Assembly (NCBI RefSeq): GCF_900111315.1
Contig: NZ_FOGU01000003.1
Coordinates: 221,718 to 285,717 of the forward strand
DNA: 64,000 bases
Direction of reading: 5' to 3'
Source of the DNA: Tranquillimonas rosea
Lineage (GTDB): Bacteria > Pseudomonadota > Alphaproteobacteria > Rhodobacterales > Rhodobacteraceae
Under the pieces are notes generated by a model. It had not been told where the DNA came from. It did no database searches and saw only the letters and a program-made list of their open reading frames with translations. Shown one piece after another: positions 17,361 to 25,180 of the stretch (the stretch's first letter is position 1; every line of letters starts with the position of its first letter). A program made the translations under genes and the position numbers.

Positions 17361-18269
17361 ATGATCCACTCCATCTTCCTGAAATATTTCGACGAAGTCG
17401 CGCGGCACCGCTCGATCCGGAAGGCGGCGCTGGTGCTGAACGTCTCGTCCACCTCGGTGAACCGGAAGCTCCTGAGCATAGAAAAGAGGCTGGGTGTCCC
17501 ACTTTTTGATCGAACGCCGGAAGGGGTGGAGCTGACGGCGGTGGGCGGCATCCTTCTGGAGCACTGCCGCAAGACCCTGCACGACTACGAGCGGACCAAG
17601 ATTCTGATCGACGACATCCGCGACCTGCGGACCGGGCACATCACCATCTTCACCGTCGATTCGGTGTCAGTCGCATGCCTGCCCCGCGCGATGAACCAGT
17701 TCGCCGAGACCTTCCCCGACATCTCTATCTCGGTCACCACGGCCCAGCCCGAGGACGTGACCCACGCCGTCGCCGAGGGCGAGGCCGACATCGGCATCGC
17801 CTTCAGCTTTTCCACCCATCCCGACGTGCGCATCCTGTCCGAGAAATCGGCGCCCTTCGGGATCATCCTGCGCCCCGACCACCCGCTTGCCGGACGCGCC
17901 AGCGTCACCGTCGATGACATCGCCGCCTATCGGCTCGTCCGCACCATCGACGCGCGCGGCCGCAACTCGATCATCGACCAGGCGATCAACACGCTCGCCT
18001 CGCCCCTGTCGACACACGTCTTCACCAACACGCTGCACCTGGCCAAGGAGATGATCCTCGCCAACCAGGGGATCGGTCTTTACACCAAGATCGGCTTCTA
18101 CGACGAGACGGAGCGCGGCGCGTTGCAGTTCGTGCCGCTCCTGCAGGAGACGCTGAACAACGTGCGCGTCGCCACCATGGTGTCGTCCTCGTCTGCGGTG
18201 GATCCGGCAAAGCGGCTGATGTGCGACGCCATCGGCCGCGAGATGAGCCGCATGCGGCTCGATTCCTGA
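17361..18269 (+). CDS. LysR-family transcriptional regulator
   Basis: This 302-aa protein has a winged HTH in residues 1-60 (SIRKAALVLNVSSTSVNRKL) and a periplasmic-binding-like effector domain from about 85 (TGHITIFTVDSVSVACLP). I chose ATG 17361 because GGAG lies 8 bases upstream. The ATG at 17322 would add 13 residues with no ribosome site. It is transcribed away from the ABC/CoA operon and is the likely activator of it. Its stop lies 52 bases before bchG, so it marks the left border of the photosynthesis cluster. Confidence 0.9.
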   Translation: MIHSIFLKYFDEVARHRSIRKAALVLNVSSTSVNRKLLSIEKRLGVPLFDRTPEGVELTAVGGILLEHCRKTLHDYERTKILIDDIRDLRTGHITIFTVDSVSVACLPRAMNQFAETFPDISISVTTAQPEDVTHAVAEGEADIGIAFSFSTHPDVRILSEKSAPFGIILRPDHPLAGRASVTVDDIAAYRLVRTIDARGRNSIIDQAINTLASPLSTHVFTNTLHLAKEMILANQGIGLYTKIGFYDETERGALQFVPLLQETLNNVRVATMVSSSSAVDPAKRLMCDAIGREMSRMRLDS

Positions 18270-18301
18270 ACCGCGCAGCTTTCTCTTGCGCCGACTCGGG
18301 C

Positions 18302-18343
18302 TGTAAGCTTTAGTTGACACATGAGTGTCAGTAACGTGATACA
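18302..18343. promoter_or_regulatory. Tandem PpsR/CrtJ sites upstream of and inside the bchG start
   Basis: Two exact TGT-N12-ACA palindromes occupy 18302-18319 and 18326-18343, with starts 24 bp apart. The first ends two bases before the bchG ATG. The second lies wholly inside its first eight codons. Tandem TGT-N12-ACA sites are the known PpsR/CrtJ binding pattern, and ppsR is encoded in this window. Confidence 0.85.
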
Positions 18344-19229
18344 CCCCCGCCGTATGCCGGCGCCCGCCGCCCTGCTGGAACTGATCAAACCGATCACGTG
18401 GTTCCCGCCGGTCTGGGCCTATCTCTGCGGCGTCGTCTCGATCGGCGTCTCTCCCCTTTCGGCCTGGCCGCTGGTCCTGCTGGGCATGGTGCTGGCCGGC
18501 CCCGTCGTCTGCGGCATGAGCCAGGCCGCCAACGACTGGTGCGACCGCCATGTCGACGCGATCAACGAGCCCGACCGGCCGATCCCCTCGGGCCGCGTGC
18601 CCGCATCCTGGGCGCTCGGCCTCGCGCTGGTGATGAGCGGCGCCGCCCTTCTCCTGGGCTGGATGCTCGGACCGTGGGGGTTCGGGGCCACCGCGCTCGC
18701 CGTCGTCGCCGCCTGGGCCTATTCGGCGCCGCCGATCCGGCTGAAGCGGTCGGGCTGGTGGGGGCCGTCGCTGGTCGCGCTGTGCTACGAGGGGCTGCCC
18801 TGGGTCACCGGGGCCGCCGTCCTCGCCGCCGGGGCGCCGCCCTTCCCCGTGCTGGCGCTCGCGCTGCTCTACGCGATGGGCGCGCAGGGCATCATGCTGC
18901 TGAACGACTTCAAGGCCATGGCCGGGGACCGCGCCACTGGCATCAAGTCCATGCCCGTCCTCAAGGGCCCAGACATCGCCGCCCGCATCGCCTGCTCGGT
19001 GATGATCGTGCCGCAGCTGGTCGTCACGGTGATGCTGCTGGTCTGGGGCCGCCCGTGGCATGCGCTGGTCGTCGCCGCCCTGATCGCGACGCAGATCGTC
19101 GCGATGCGGCGCCTTTTGCGCGACCCCGTGGCGCAGGCCACCTGGTACAGCGGCATGGGCGTTCCGCTGTATGTTGCGGGCATGATGGCGGCGGCCCTCG
19201 CCGTCCGCAGCGTGGAGATCGGCCCATGA
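18321..19229 (+). CDS. bchG: Bacteriochlorophyll synthase (esterifies bacteriochlorophyllide a)
   Basis: This 302-aa UbiA-family membrane prenyltransferase attaches geranylgeranyl or phytyl diphosphate to bacteriochlorophyllide. The first aspartate-rich motif is at 71-87 (NDWCDRHVDAINEPDRP) and the second near 195-211 (NDFKAMAGDRATGIKSM). Seven to nine hydrophobic segments are visible. The N-terminus MSVSNVIHPR resembles the remembered Rhodobacter BchG start, although a PpsR operator overlaps these codons and no Shine-Dalgarno precedes the ATG. The ATG at 18354 (MPAPAALLEL) is an alternative. It overlaps the next gene by ATGA. Confidence 0.93.
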   Translation: MSVSNVIHPRRMPAPAALLELIKPITWFPPVWAYLCGVVSIGVSPLSAWPLVLLGMVLAGPVVCGMSQAANDWCDRHVDAINEPDRPIPSGRVPASWALGLALVMSGAALLLGWMLGPWGFGATALAVVAAWAYSAPPIRLKRSGWWGPSLVALCYEGLPWVTGAAVLAAGAPPFPVLALALLYAMGAQGIMLLNDFKAMAGDRATGIKSMPVLKGPDIAARIACSVMIVPQLVVTVMLLVWGRPWHALVVAALIATQIVAMRRLLRDPVAQATWYSGMGVPLYVAGMMAAALAVRSVEIGP

Positions 19230-20509
19230 CCCTGTCCTGGATGTCCATTGCCCGGCTCGGGCTGGTGCAGATGTGTCTCGGCGCCATCGTTGTGCTGACG
19301 ACCTCGACCCTGAACCGCCTGATGGTGGTCGAACTGGCCCTGCCGGCGGTGCTGCCCGGCGCTCTCGTGGCGCTGCATTACGGCATCCAGATCACCCGCC
19401 CCAACTGGGGCTTCCTCAGCGACACCGGCGGCCACCGCACCCGCTGGATCGTCGGCGGCATGGCGGTGCTCGCGCTCGGCGGGCTGCTGGCGGCGGGCGG
19501 CGTCCTGGTGCTCGACAGCCACCTTGCCGGCGGGCTGGCCCTGTCGGCGCTGGCCTATGCGCTGATCGGCCTTGGCGTCGGCGCCTCGGGCACCTCTCTG
19601 CTCGCGCTTCTCGCCACCGCGACCGAACCGCGCCGCCGCGCCGCCGCCGCCACGATCACCTGGCTGATGATGGTCGCCGGGATCGCCATCACCGCCGCCT
19701 CGGTCGGCGCCGTGCTGGACCCCTATTCGCCGCAGCGCCTGATCCGCATCGTGGCGGTCGTCTGTGCCGGCGCGCTGGCACTGACCGTGCTGGCCGTCTG
19801 GGGCATCGAGCGGCGGATCGTCGCCCGCGCCCGGTCCGACCCGATGCCCTTCCGCCAAGGTCTGGCCGAGATCTGGGCCGAGCGGCGGGCCCGCAACTTC
19901 ACCATCTTCGTGTTCCTCAGCATGACCGCCTATTTCATGCAGGAGCTGATCCTCGAACCCTATGCCGGGCTGGTGTTCGACTTTACCCCCGGCCAGTCCA
20001 CCACGCTCTCGGGCGCGCAGAACGGCGGCGTGTTCCTGGGGATGCTGACGGTGGGCATCGCGGCTACCGGCCTGCGCCTCGGCAGCCTGCGGCACTGGGT
20101 CGTGGCCGGGTGCCTCGGCTCGGCCACCGCGCTGGCGGCGATCAGCGCGATCGGCCAGGCGGGCCTGCCGCTGCTGGTGCCGGCGGCGGTGGCGCTGGGG
20201 ATCTTCAACGGCATGTTCGCCGTCGCCGCGATCGGCGCGATGATGGCGCTGGCCGGACAGGGCCGCGAGGCGCGCGAGGGCACGCGCATGGGCCTCTGGG
20301 GCGCGGCGCAGGCCATCGCGGCAGGGTTCGGCGGCCTGTTCGGCGCCGGCGCGGTCGATGTGATGCGCCAGGTGACGGGCGACGCCACCGCCTTCGGCGC
20401 GGTGTTCGTGTTCGAGGCGGCGCTGTTCCTCGCCGCCGCCCTCATGGCCGCGCGGATCATGGACCGCACGGCCCCACCCGCCCCGACACAACTGGTACCC
20501 GGAGAATGA
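19226..20509 (+). CDS. bch2: PucC/BCD-family transporter-like protein (Bch2/orf428 type)
   Basis: This 427-aa, 12-segment major-facilitator-like protein belongs to the bacteriochlorophyll-delivery (BCD) family with LhaA and PucC. Charged loops such as [15 protein letters not shown] near residue 135 and the segment FLSMTAYFMQELILEPYAG near 230 are typical. Genes of this type sit between bchG and bchP in Rhodobacter. They are thought to pass pigment to assembling complexes, but the specific role is not settled. It starts in ATGA overlap with bchG. The upstream reading in the same frame is a shadow of bchG. Confidence 0.9.
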   Translation: MTLSWMSIARLGLVQMCLGAIVVLTTSTLNRLMVVELALPAVLPGALVALHYGIQITRPNWGFLSDTGGHRTRWIVGGMAVLALGGLLAAGGVLVLDSHLAGGLALSALAYALIGLGVGASGTSLLALLATATEPRRRAAAATITWLMMVAGIAITAASVGAVLDPYSPQRLIRIVAVVCAGALALTVLAVWGIERRIVARARSDPMPFRQGLAEIWAERRARNFTIFVFLSMTAYFMQELILEPYAGLVFDFTPGQSTTLSGAQNGGVFLGMLTVGIAATGLRLGSLRHWVVAGCLGSATALAAISAIGQAGLPLLVPAAVALGIFNGMFAVAAIGAMMALAGQGREAREGTRMGLWGAAQAIAAGFGGLFGAGAVDVMRQVTGDATAFGAVFVFEAALFLAAALMAARIMDRTAPPAPTQLVPGE

Positions 20510-20511
20510 CC

Positions 20512-21693
20512 ATGACATACGATGCCGTCGTCGTGGGCGGGGGGCCGTCCGGCGCCACCGCCGCCGAGGATCTGGCCCGCGCGGGCAAGCGCGTGGCCCT
20601 GTTGGACCGCGTCGGGCGGATCAAGCCCTGCGGCGGCGCGATCCCGCCGCGCCTGATCGTCGATTTCGACATCCCCGACAGCCAGCTCGTCGCGCGGATC
20701 ACCACCGCGCGGATGATCTCTCCCACCGGGCGGCACGTCGACATCCCGATCGAGAACGGCTTCGTCGGCATGGTCGACCGCGAGCATTTCGACGAGTTCC
20801 TGCGCGCCCGCGCCGCCCGCACCGGCGCCCACCGCCACACCGGCACCTTCCTGCGGATCGAGCGTGACGGGGACGGCCCCCGCGTGATCTACCGCGATCG
20901 CGCCACGCAGGAAGAGCGCACGCTGGCGACCCGGCTGGTGATCGGCGCGGACGGCGCGCGATCCGAGGTCGCGCGGCAGGAGATGCCCGGCGGCAGCACG
21001 ATCCCCTACGTCATCGCGTATCACGAGATCATCTCGGCCCCCGCGCCCACCGGAACATACGACCCCGACCGGTGCGACGTCGTCTATGACGGGCGGATCA
21101 GCCCGGATTTCTACGGCTGGGTCTTCCCCCACGGCGCGCAGGCCAGCGTCGGGATGGGCACCGCCGTCAACGGCGTGAACCTCAAGACCGCCACCGCGGC
21201 GCTGCGCGAGGCCGCGGGGCTTGCCGGGTGCGATACGATCCGGCGCGAGGGCGCGCCGATCCCGCTCAGGCCGCTCGACCGCTGGGACAACGGCCACGAT
21301 CTCGTGCTGGCGGGGGACGCGGCGGGCGTCGTCGCGCCCTCCTCGGGCGAGGGGATCTATTACGCGATGGTCGGTGGCCGCGTCGCGGCGACGGCGGCGC
21401 TGTCGGCACTGGTCACCGGGCGCCCGCGCGACCTGTCCACCGCGCGCAAGATGTTCATGAAAGAGCACAAGACCGTGTTCAAGGTGCTCCGCTCGATGCA
21501 GGACGCCTATTACAAGTCGGACGAGCGGCGCGAACGCTTCGTCTCGCTCTGCCACGATGTCGACGTTCAGAAGTTGACGTTCGAGGCTTACATGAACAAG
21601 AAACTCGTCACCGCCCGCCCGATGGCGCATCTCAGGATCGGGCTCAAGAACATCGCCCACCTGACGCGCCTCGTGCCGGAAGCCTATACATGA
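20512..21693 (+). CDS. bchP: Geranylgeranyl reductase (phytyl-chain reduction)
   Basis: This FAD-dependent enzyme of 393 aa reduces the geranylgeranyl tail of bacteriochlorophyll to phytyl. The FAD motif VVVGGGPSGATAAEDLAR lies at 6-23, the conserved KPCGGAIPP near 37-45 and the second FAD motif GDAAGVVAPSSGEGIYYA near 265-282. I prefer ATG 20512 because GGAG lies 7 bases upstream. ATG 20506, overlapping the bch2 stop, would add two residues but sits too close to that site. It overlaps idi by ATGA. Confidence 0.95.
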   Translation: MTYDAVVVGGGPSGATAAEDLARAGKRVALLDRVGRIKPCGGAIPPRLIVDFDIPDSQLVARITTARMISPTGRHVDIPIENGFVGMVDREHFDEFLRARAARTGAHRHTGTFLRIERDGDGPRVIYRDRATQEERTLATRLVIGADGARSEVARQEMPGGSTIPYVIAYHEIISAPAPTGTYDPDRCDVVYDGRISPDFYGWVFPHGAQASVGMGTAVNGVNLKTATAALREAAGLAGCDTIRREGAPIPLRPLDRWDNGHDLVLAGDAAGVVAPSSGEGIYYAMVGGRVAATAALSALVTGRPRDLSTARKMFMKEHKTVFKVLRSMQDAYYKSDERRERFVSLCHDVDVQKLTFEAYMNKKLVTARPMAHLRIGLKNIAHLTRLVPEAYT

Positions 21694-22220
21694 CGCCACC
21701 CATCCCCGCCTGGCAGGACGGAACGCTGACACCCACAGACAAGCTCGAGGTGCATCGCCGCGGCCTGCGCCACAAGGCGGTGTCGGTGTTCGTCATGCGC
21801 GGGGACGAGACGCTGCTGCAACGGCGCGCGCTCTCCAAGTATCACACGCCGGGCCTGTGGGCGAATGCCTGCTGCACCCACCCCCTATGGGACGAACCGG
21901 CCGAGCTCTGCGCCCGCCGCCGCCTGCGCGAAGAGCTGGGCCTGACCGGCCTGTCGCCGGTGCCCCACGGCCGCGTCGAATACCGCGCGCCGGTGGGCGA
22001 CGGCCTGATCGAGCACGAGGTCGTGGACCTCTTCGTGGCCGAGGCCGGCCCCGCGACCACCCCCATCCCGAATCCTGACGAGGTCGCCGAGACACGGTGG
22101 ATGACGCTTGATTCGCTCGGCGAAGAGATCGCGGCCACGCCCGAAAAGTTCACGCCTTGGTTGCGAATCTACCTCCGCGAGCACGCCTTTCAGCTGTTTC
22201 CGACGCTGACTCGGGCCTGA
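21690..22220 (+). CDS. idi: Isopentenyl-diphosphate isomerase, type I
   Basis: This 176-aa Nudix-fold enzyme interconverts IPP and DMAPP to feed carotenoid and phytyl synthesis. The active-site block ANACCTHPLWDE holds C62 and H64 (equivalent to E. coli C67 and H69), followed by the Nudix helix RRRLREELGL at about 77-86. The glutamate of LIEHEVVDLF is the likely catalytic acid. It ends the bchG-bch2-bchP-idi overlap chain. The following 120 bases hold no other clear element. Confidence 0.95.
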   Translation: MTPPIPAWQDGTLTPTDKLEVHRRGLRHKAVSVFVMRGDETLLQRRALSKYHTPGLWANACCTHPLWDEPAELCARRRLREELGLTGLSPVPHGRVEYRAPVGDGLIEHEVVDLFVAEAGPATTPIPNPDEVAETRWMTLDSLGEEIAATPEKFTPWLRIYLREHAFQLFPTLTRA

Positions 22221-22340
22221 ATCGCGCGGATTCGGTCACGTCTCTGTCAGGACTCACGTCTTTTTACGCCCATCGTGGGACCCATCCGGCGTCCACGCGT
22301 TAAGTTCGGATAAATAAGCCAAGAAGAGTTACGCCTGCAG

Positions 22341-22910
22341 ATGCAAAGCCGCCGCCAATTCCTGACTTCCGCTGCCGCCCTAGGATTGCTGCCCACGGGC
22401 GCGCTCGCGCATATGGGTCCCCCGCACGACTCGCCCCAGAGCTTCGAGCCCCGCAACGTCGATGTCCGCGACGACGCCGAGGTCGGGTCGATCCACGTCG
22501 TTCCGCAATGGTTCGTCCTGTATTACGTCACCTCCCCCGGCCGCGCGATCGAGTATCACACCGCGGTGGGCGAGGCCGGTCGCAACCTGACCGGCCGCGT
22601 AACGGTGAAGCGCAAGGAGGAATGGCCCTCCTGGACGCCGACCCAGAACATGATCCGGCGCGAGCCCGAGATGTACGGCAAGTATGCCGACGGCGTGCCC
22701 GGCGGCCCCGAGAACCCGCTCGGCGCCCGCGCGCTCTACCTCTATCGCGGCGGCCGCGACACGATGTACCGCATCCACGGCACGCCGCAGCCCTGGACCA
22801 TCGGCACCGCCGTCTCGTCGGGCTGCATCCGGCTGAAGAACGAGCACATCATCGACCTCTACAATCGGGTCGAGATAGGCGCCCCAGTCCGCATCTACCC
22901 GCCGATCTGA
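22341..22910 (+). CDS. L,D-transpeptidase (YkuD family)
   Basis: This 189-aa exported enzyme cross-links peptidoglycan or attaches proteins to it through a catalytic cysteine. A twin-arginine-like signal (SRRQFLTSAAALGLLP, residues 3-18) is followed by a likely cleavage after ALA at 23. The YkuD signature is intact: H146 in YRIHGTP, then SSGCIRL at 159-165 with C162 and R164. It stands alone between idi and a converging P450 gene (11-base gap) and has no obvious photosynthetic role. It may help accommodate intracytoplasmic membrane growth, but that is speculation. Confidence 0.92.
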   Translation: MQSRRQFLTSAAALGLLPTGALAHMGPPHDSPQSFEPRNVDVRDDAEVGSIHVVPQWFVLYYVTSPGRAIEYHTAVGEAGRNLTGRVTVKRKEEWPSWTPTQNMIRREPEMYGKYADGVPGGPENPLGARALYLYRGGRDTMYRIHGTPQPWTIGTAVSSGCIRLKNEHIIDLYNRVEIGAPVRIYPPI

Positions 22911-22921
22911 GGCGCGAACGC

Positions 22922-24151
22922 TCAGCGCCGGGCAATCCGCGACAGGGGCATCCCGCCCCGCGGCAGCCCCGGCAGCCGGCGGTAATCCAGGTCCAGCTTC
23001 TGCTCGGGCACGTCCCAGTCCAGCTCCTCGACGAAGAAGCGGGCAGCCACACGCATCATCCGTTCCGTCAGCCACTCGCCCGAACAGCGGTGCCCGGTGG
23101 CATGGTCGCCACCGCCCTGCGGGATCATCTCGAACGGCCCCGGCGTATGCCCCTCGAACCGCGACGGCGCAAAGCGGTCGGGGTCGTCCCAGACGCGCGG
23201 GTCGCGGTTTGTGCCCCAGACGTCCAGAAGCACCAGCCGGTCCGCGGGAAAGGCATGGCCCTGCCATTCGAACGCGCGGGTGGTGCGGGCGCCCAGCATC
23301 GGAAAGAACGGGTAGAGCCGCCGCACCTCGGTCACGAACCGCTTCAACGAGGCGTCGTCCGTGTCCGGCGCCTCCTCGACGGCCAGAGCGTGCAGCACGA
23401 AGACCAGCCAGTCGCCCACCGCCGTGATGGGCCGCAGCACGTTGAGGAATTCCACCCCCGCCACCTCGGACGGCAGCAGCGCGCCCTCGGCGTCGCGCCA
23501 GTCGGCGATGATGGCAAGCGGGCTGTCCGCCGGCGGCGTCGCCAGCCCGGCCCGCACCGCATCCACAAGGTCACGCGCCCAGGTGTCGGCGCGGCGGCGG
23601 TCCAGCCGTGCGGCCCAGTAGACCGGGCCGGCGCTGCCCGCCTGCTCGAACATCGACTGCAACTGGTCGCGGCGCCGGGTCATGTCGGGCTCGGGCCCCA
23701 GCCCGCACCACGTCGCCGCCACATCGGCCACCAGCCCCACCAGCGCGTCGTGCATCTCGACCTTGCCGCGCTCTTCCCAGGCGGCCGCGCGGATGCGCAG
23801 CTTGTCCAGCAGCAGCGTCTCCATCTCGGCCATCCGCTCGGGCGTCATGAAGGACAGGTGCATCGCCTTGCGGTGGGCGTGCACCGCCCCGTCGAGCCCC
23901 TGCACCCCGCCCTCGCCGAAAAGGAGCTTGCGGATCCGGTCGGGCAGCGCCCCCGCCCGCCGGAACCGGTCGGTATCGTAGAACAATTCGGCCGCGGCGG
24001 CGCCGTGCAGGCAGATCGTCGGCTCCATCAGCACGCGCGTGGCGAAGAGGTCGCTGCCGTGAGCCCGGCAGCGCGCCGAGATGAATCTGTAGGGATCGGC
24101 GCGCAGTTGCAGCGTGGCATCCGGCGCGCGATCGGCGGGTATGTCGGGCAT
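22922..24151 (-). CDS. CYP152-type cytochrome P450 (fatty-acid peroxygenase)
   Basis: This 409-aa soluble heme protein has its heme-ligand cysteine at C356 in TGHRCSGEW. The I-helix carries R240-P241 (NVLRPITAVG) in place of the acid-alcohol pair of oxygen-activating P450s. That Arg-Pro pair is diagnostic of H2O2-dependent CYP152 peroxygenases, where Arg binds the fatty-acid carboxylate (P450 BSbeta R242-P243). The ExxR motif is EVRR at 275-278. The protein needs no reductase partner, and none is nearby. The start was set at ATG 24151 (MPDIPADRAP). Hydroxylation or decarboxylation of fatty acids with peroxide is the expected activity. Its place inside a photosynthesis cluster is unusual. Confidence 0.9.
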   Translation of the reverse strand: MPDIPADRAPDATLQLRADPYRFISARCRAHGSDLFATRVLMEPTICLHGAAAAELFYDTDRFRRAGALPDRIRKLLFGEGGVQGLDGAVHAHRKAMHLSFMTPERMAEMETLLLDKLRIRAAAWEERGKVEMHDALVGLVADVAATWCGLGPEPDMTRRRDQLQSMFEQAGSAGPVYWAARLDRRRADTWARDLVDAVRAGLATPPADSPLAIIADWRDAEGALLPSEVAGVEFLNVLRPITAVGDWLVFVLHALAVEEAPDTDDASLKRFVTEVRRLYPFFPMLGARTTRAFEWQGHAFPADRLVLLDVWGTNRDPRVWDDPDRFAPSRFEGHTPGPFEMIPQGGGDHATGHRCSGEWLTERMMRVAARFFVEELDWDVPEQKLDLDYRRLPGLPRGGMPLSRIARR

Positions 24152-24225
24152 GGCCGCTCCGGTCGCGGGTTTGGTCTCGGGACTCCAACGCCCCACCGCG
24201 ACCACGGGTTGCGCCGCGCGGCGCC

Positions 24226-25110
24226 TCAGGTCGGCGGCTCGGGCGCGAAGCTGCCGGGGCTCGCCGGGAACACCACCGTCTTGTCGCCGTTCTGAAACAC
24301 CCGCTGGTAGATATGGGCATGCACCGCGCGCGCCAGCACCTGGCTTTCCACGTCGCGCCCGATGGCCACGTAATCGGCCGCCGACTGTGCGTGGGTCACG
24401 CGGGCGATGTCCTGCTCGATGATGGGCCCCTCGTCGAGATCGGCGGTGACGTAGTGCGAGGTCGCGCCGATCAGCTTCACCCCGCGATGATACGCCTGCT
24501 TGTAGGGGTTGGCGCCCTTGAACGAGGGCAGGAACGAGTGGTGGATGTTGATGATCCGCCCCGACATCTTGCGGCACAAATCGTCGGACAGGACCTGCAT
24601 GTACCGCGCCAGCACGACCAGCTCGGCGCCCGTATCCTCGACAATGCGCATCATCTGGGCCTCGGCCTCGGCCTTCGTCTCGGGGCGCACCTTGATGTAA
24701 TGGAAGGGAATGTCGTGGTTCACGACCTCCTTCTGGTACTCCAGATGGTTCGAGATCACGCCCACGATGTCCATCGGCAGCGCCCCGATCCGCCAGCGGA
24801 ACAGCAGGTCGTGCAGGCAGTGTCCGAACTTGGACACCATGATCAGCACCTTCATCCGGCTTTTCGAGTCATGGAACGCGTAGGTCATGCCGAACGGCTC
24901 GGCCACCGCGGCAAAGCCCTCGTCCAGGGTCGACGTCGTCGTGCCCTTCTCGCTGTCGAAGGCGATCCGGGTAAAGAACTGCCCGGTCTCCTTGTCGTCG
25001 AACTGCGCGCTGTCGGTGATATTGCAGCCGGCTTCCGACAGATACGTCGAGATCGCCGCCACGATGCCCCGGCGCGAGTCGCACTGCACCGTTAGGATGC
25101 CCTGTTCCAT
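24226..25110 (-). CDS. purU: Formyltetrahydrofolate deformylase
   Basis: This 294-aa enzyme hydrolyses 10-formyl-THF to THF and formate. An ACT domain covers about residues 1-80 (RGIVAAISTYLSEAGCNITD). The C-terminal formyltransferase-like domain has NIHHSFLPSFKGANPY at 188-203 with catalytic N188 and H190/H191, and D226 in TADLDEGP. It lies between dxs and the P450, same strand. A link to C1 metabolism during photoheterotrophic growth is plausible, but there is no direct evidence of a photosynthetic role. Confidence 0.95.
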   Translation of the reverse strand: MEQGILTVQCDSRRGIVAAISTYLSEAGCNITDSAQFDDKETGQFFTRIAFDSEKGTTTSTLDEGFAAVAEPFGMTYAFHDSKSRMKVLIMVSKFGHCLHDLLFRWRIGALPMDIVGVISNHLEYQKEVVNHDIPFHYIKVRPETKAEAEAQMMRIVEDTGAELVVLARYMQVLSDDLCRKMSGRIINIHHSFLPSFKGANPYKQAYHRGVKLIGATSHYVTADLDEGPIIEQDIARVTHAQSAADYVAIGRDVESQVLARAVHAHIYQRVFQNGDKTVVFPASPGSFAPEPPT

Positions 25111-25180
25111 GCCTGATCCTGCCCCGCTTACTGGTCCGTCCGACCGCTATCGCCGGGCAGGCGATCCGCCGCAAGCGCGT

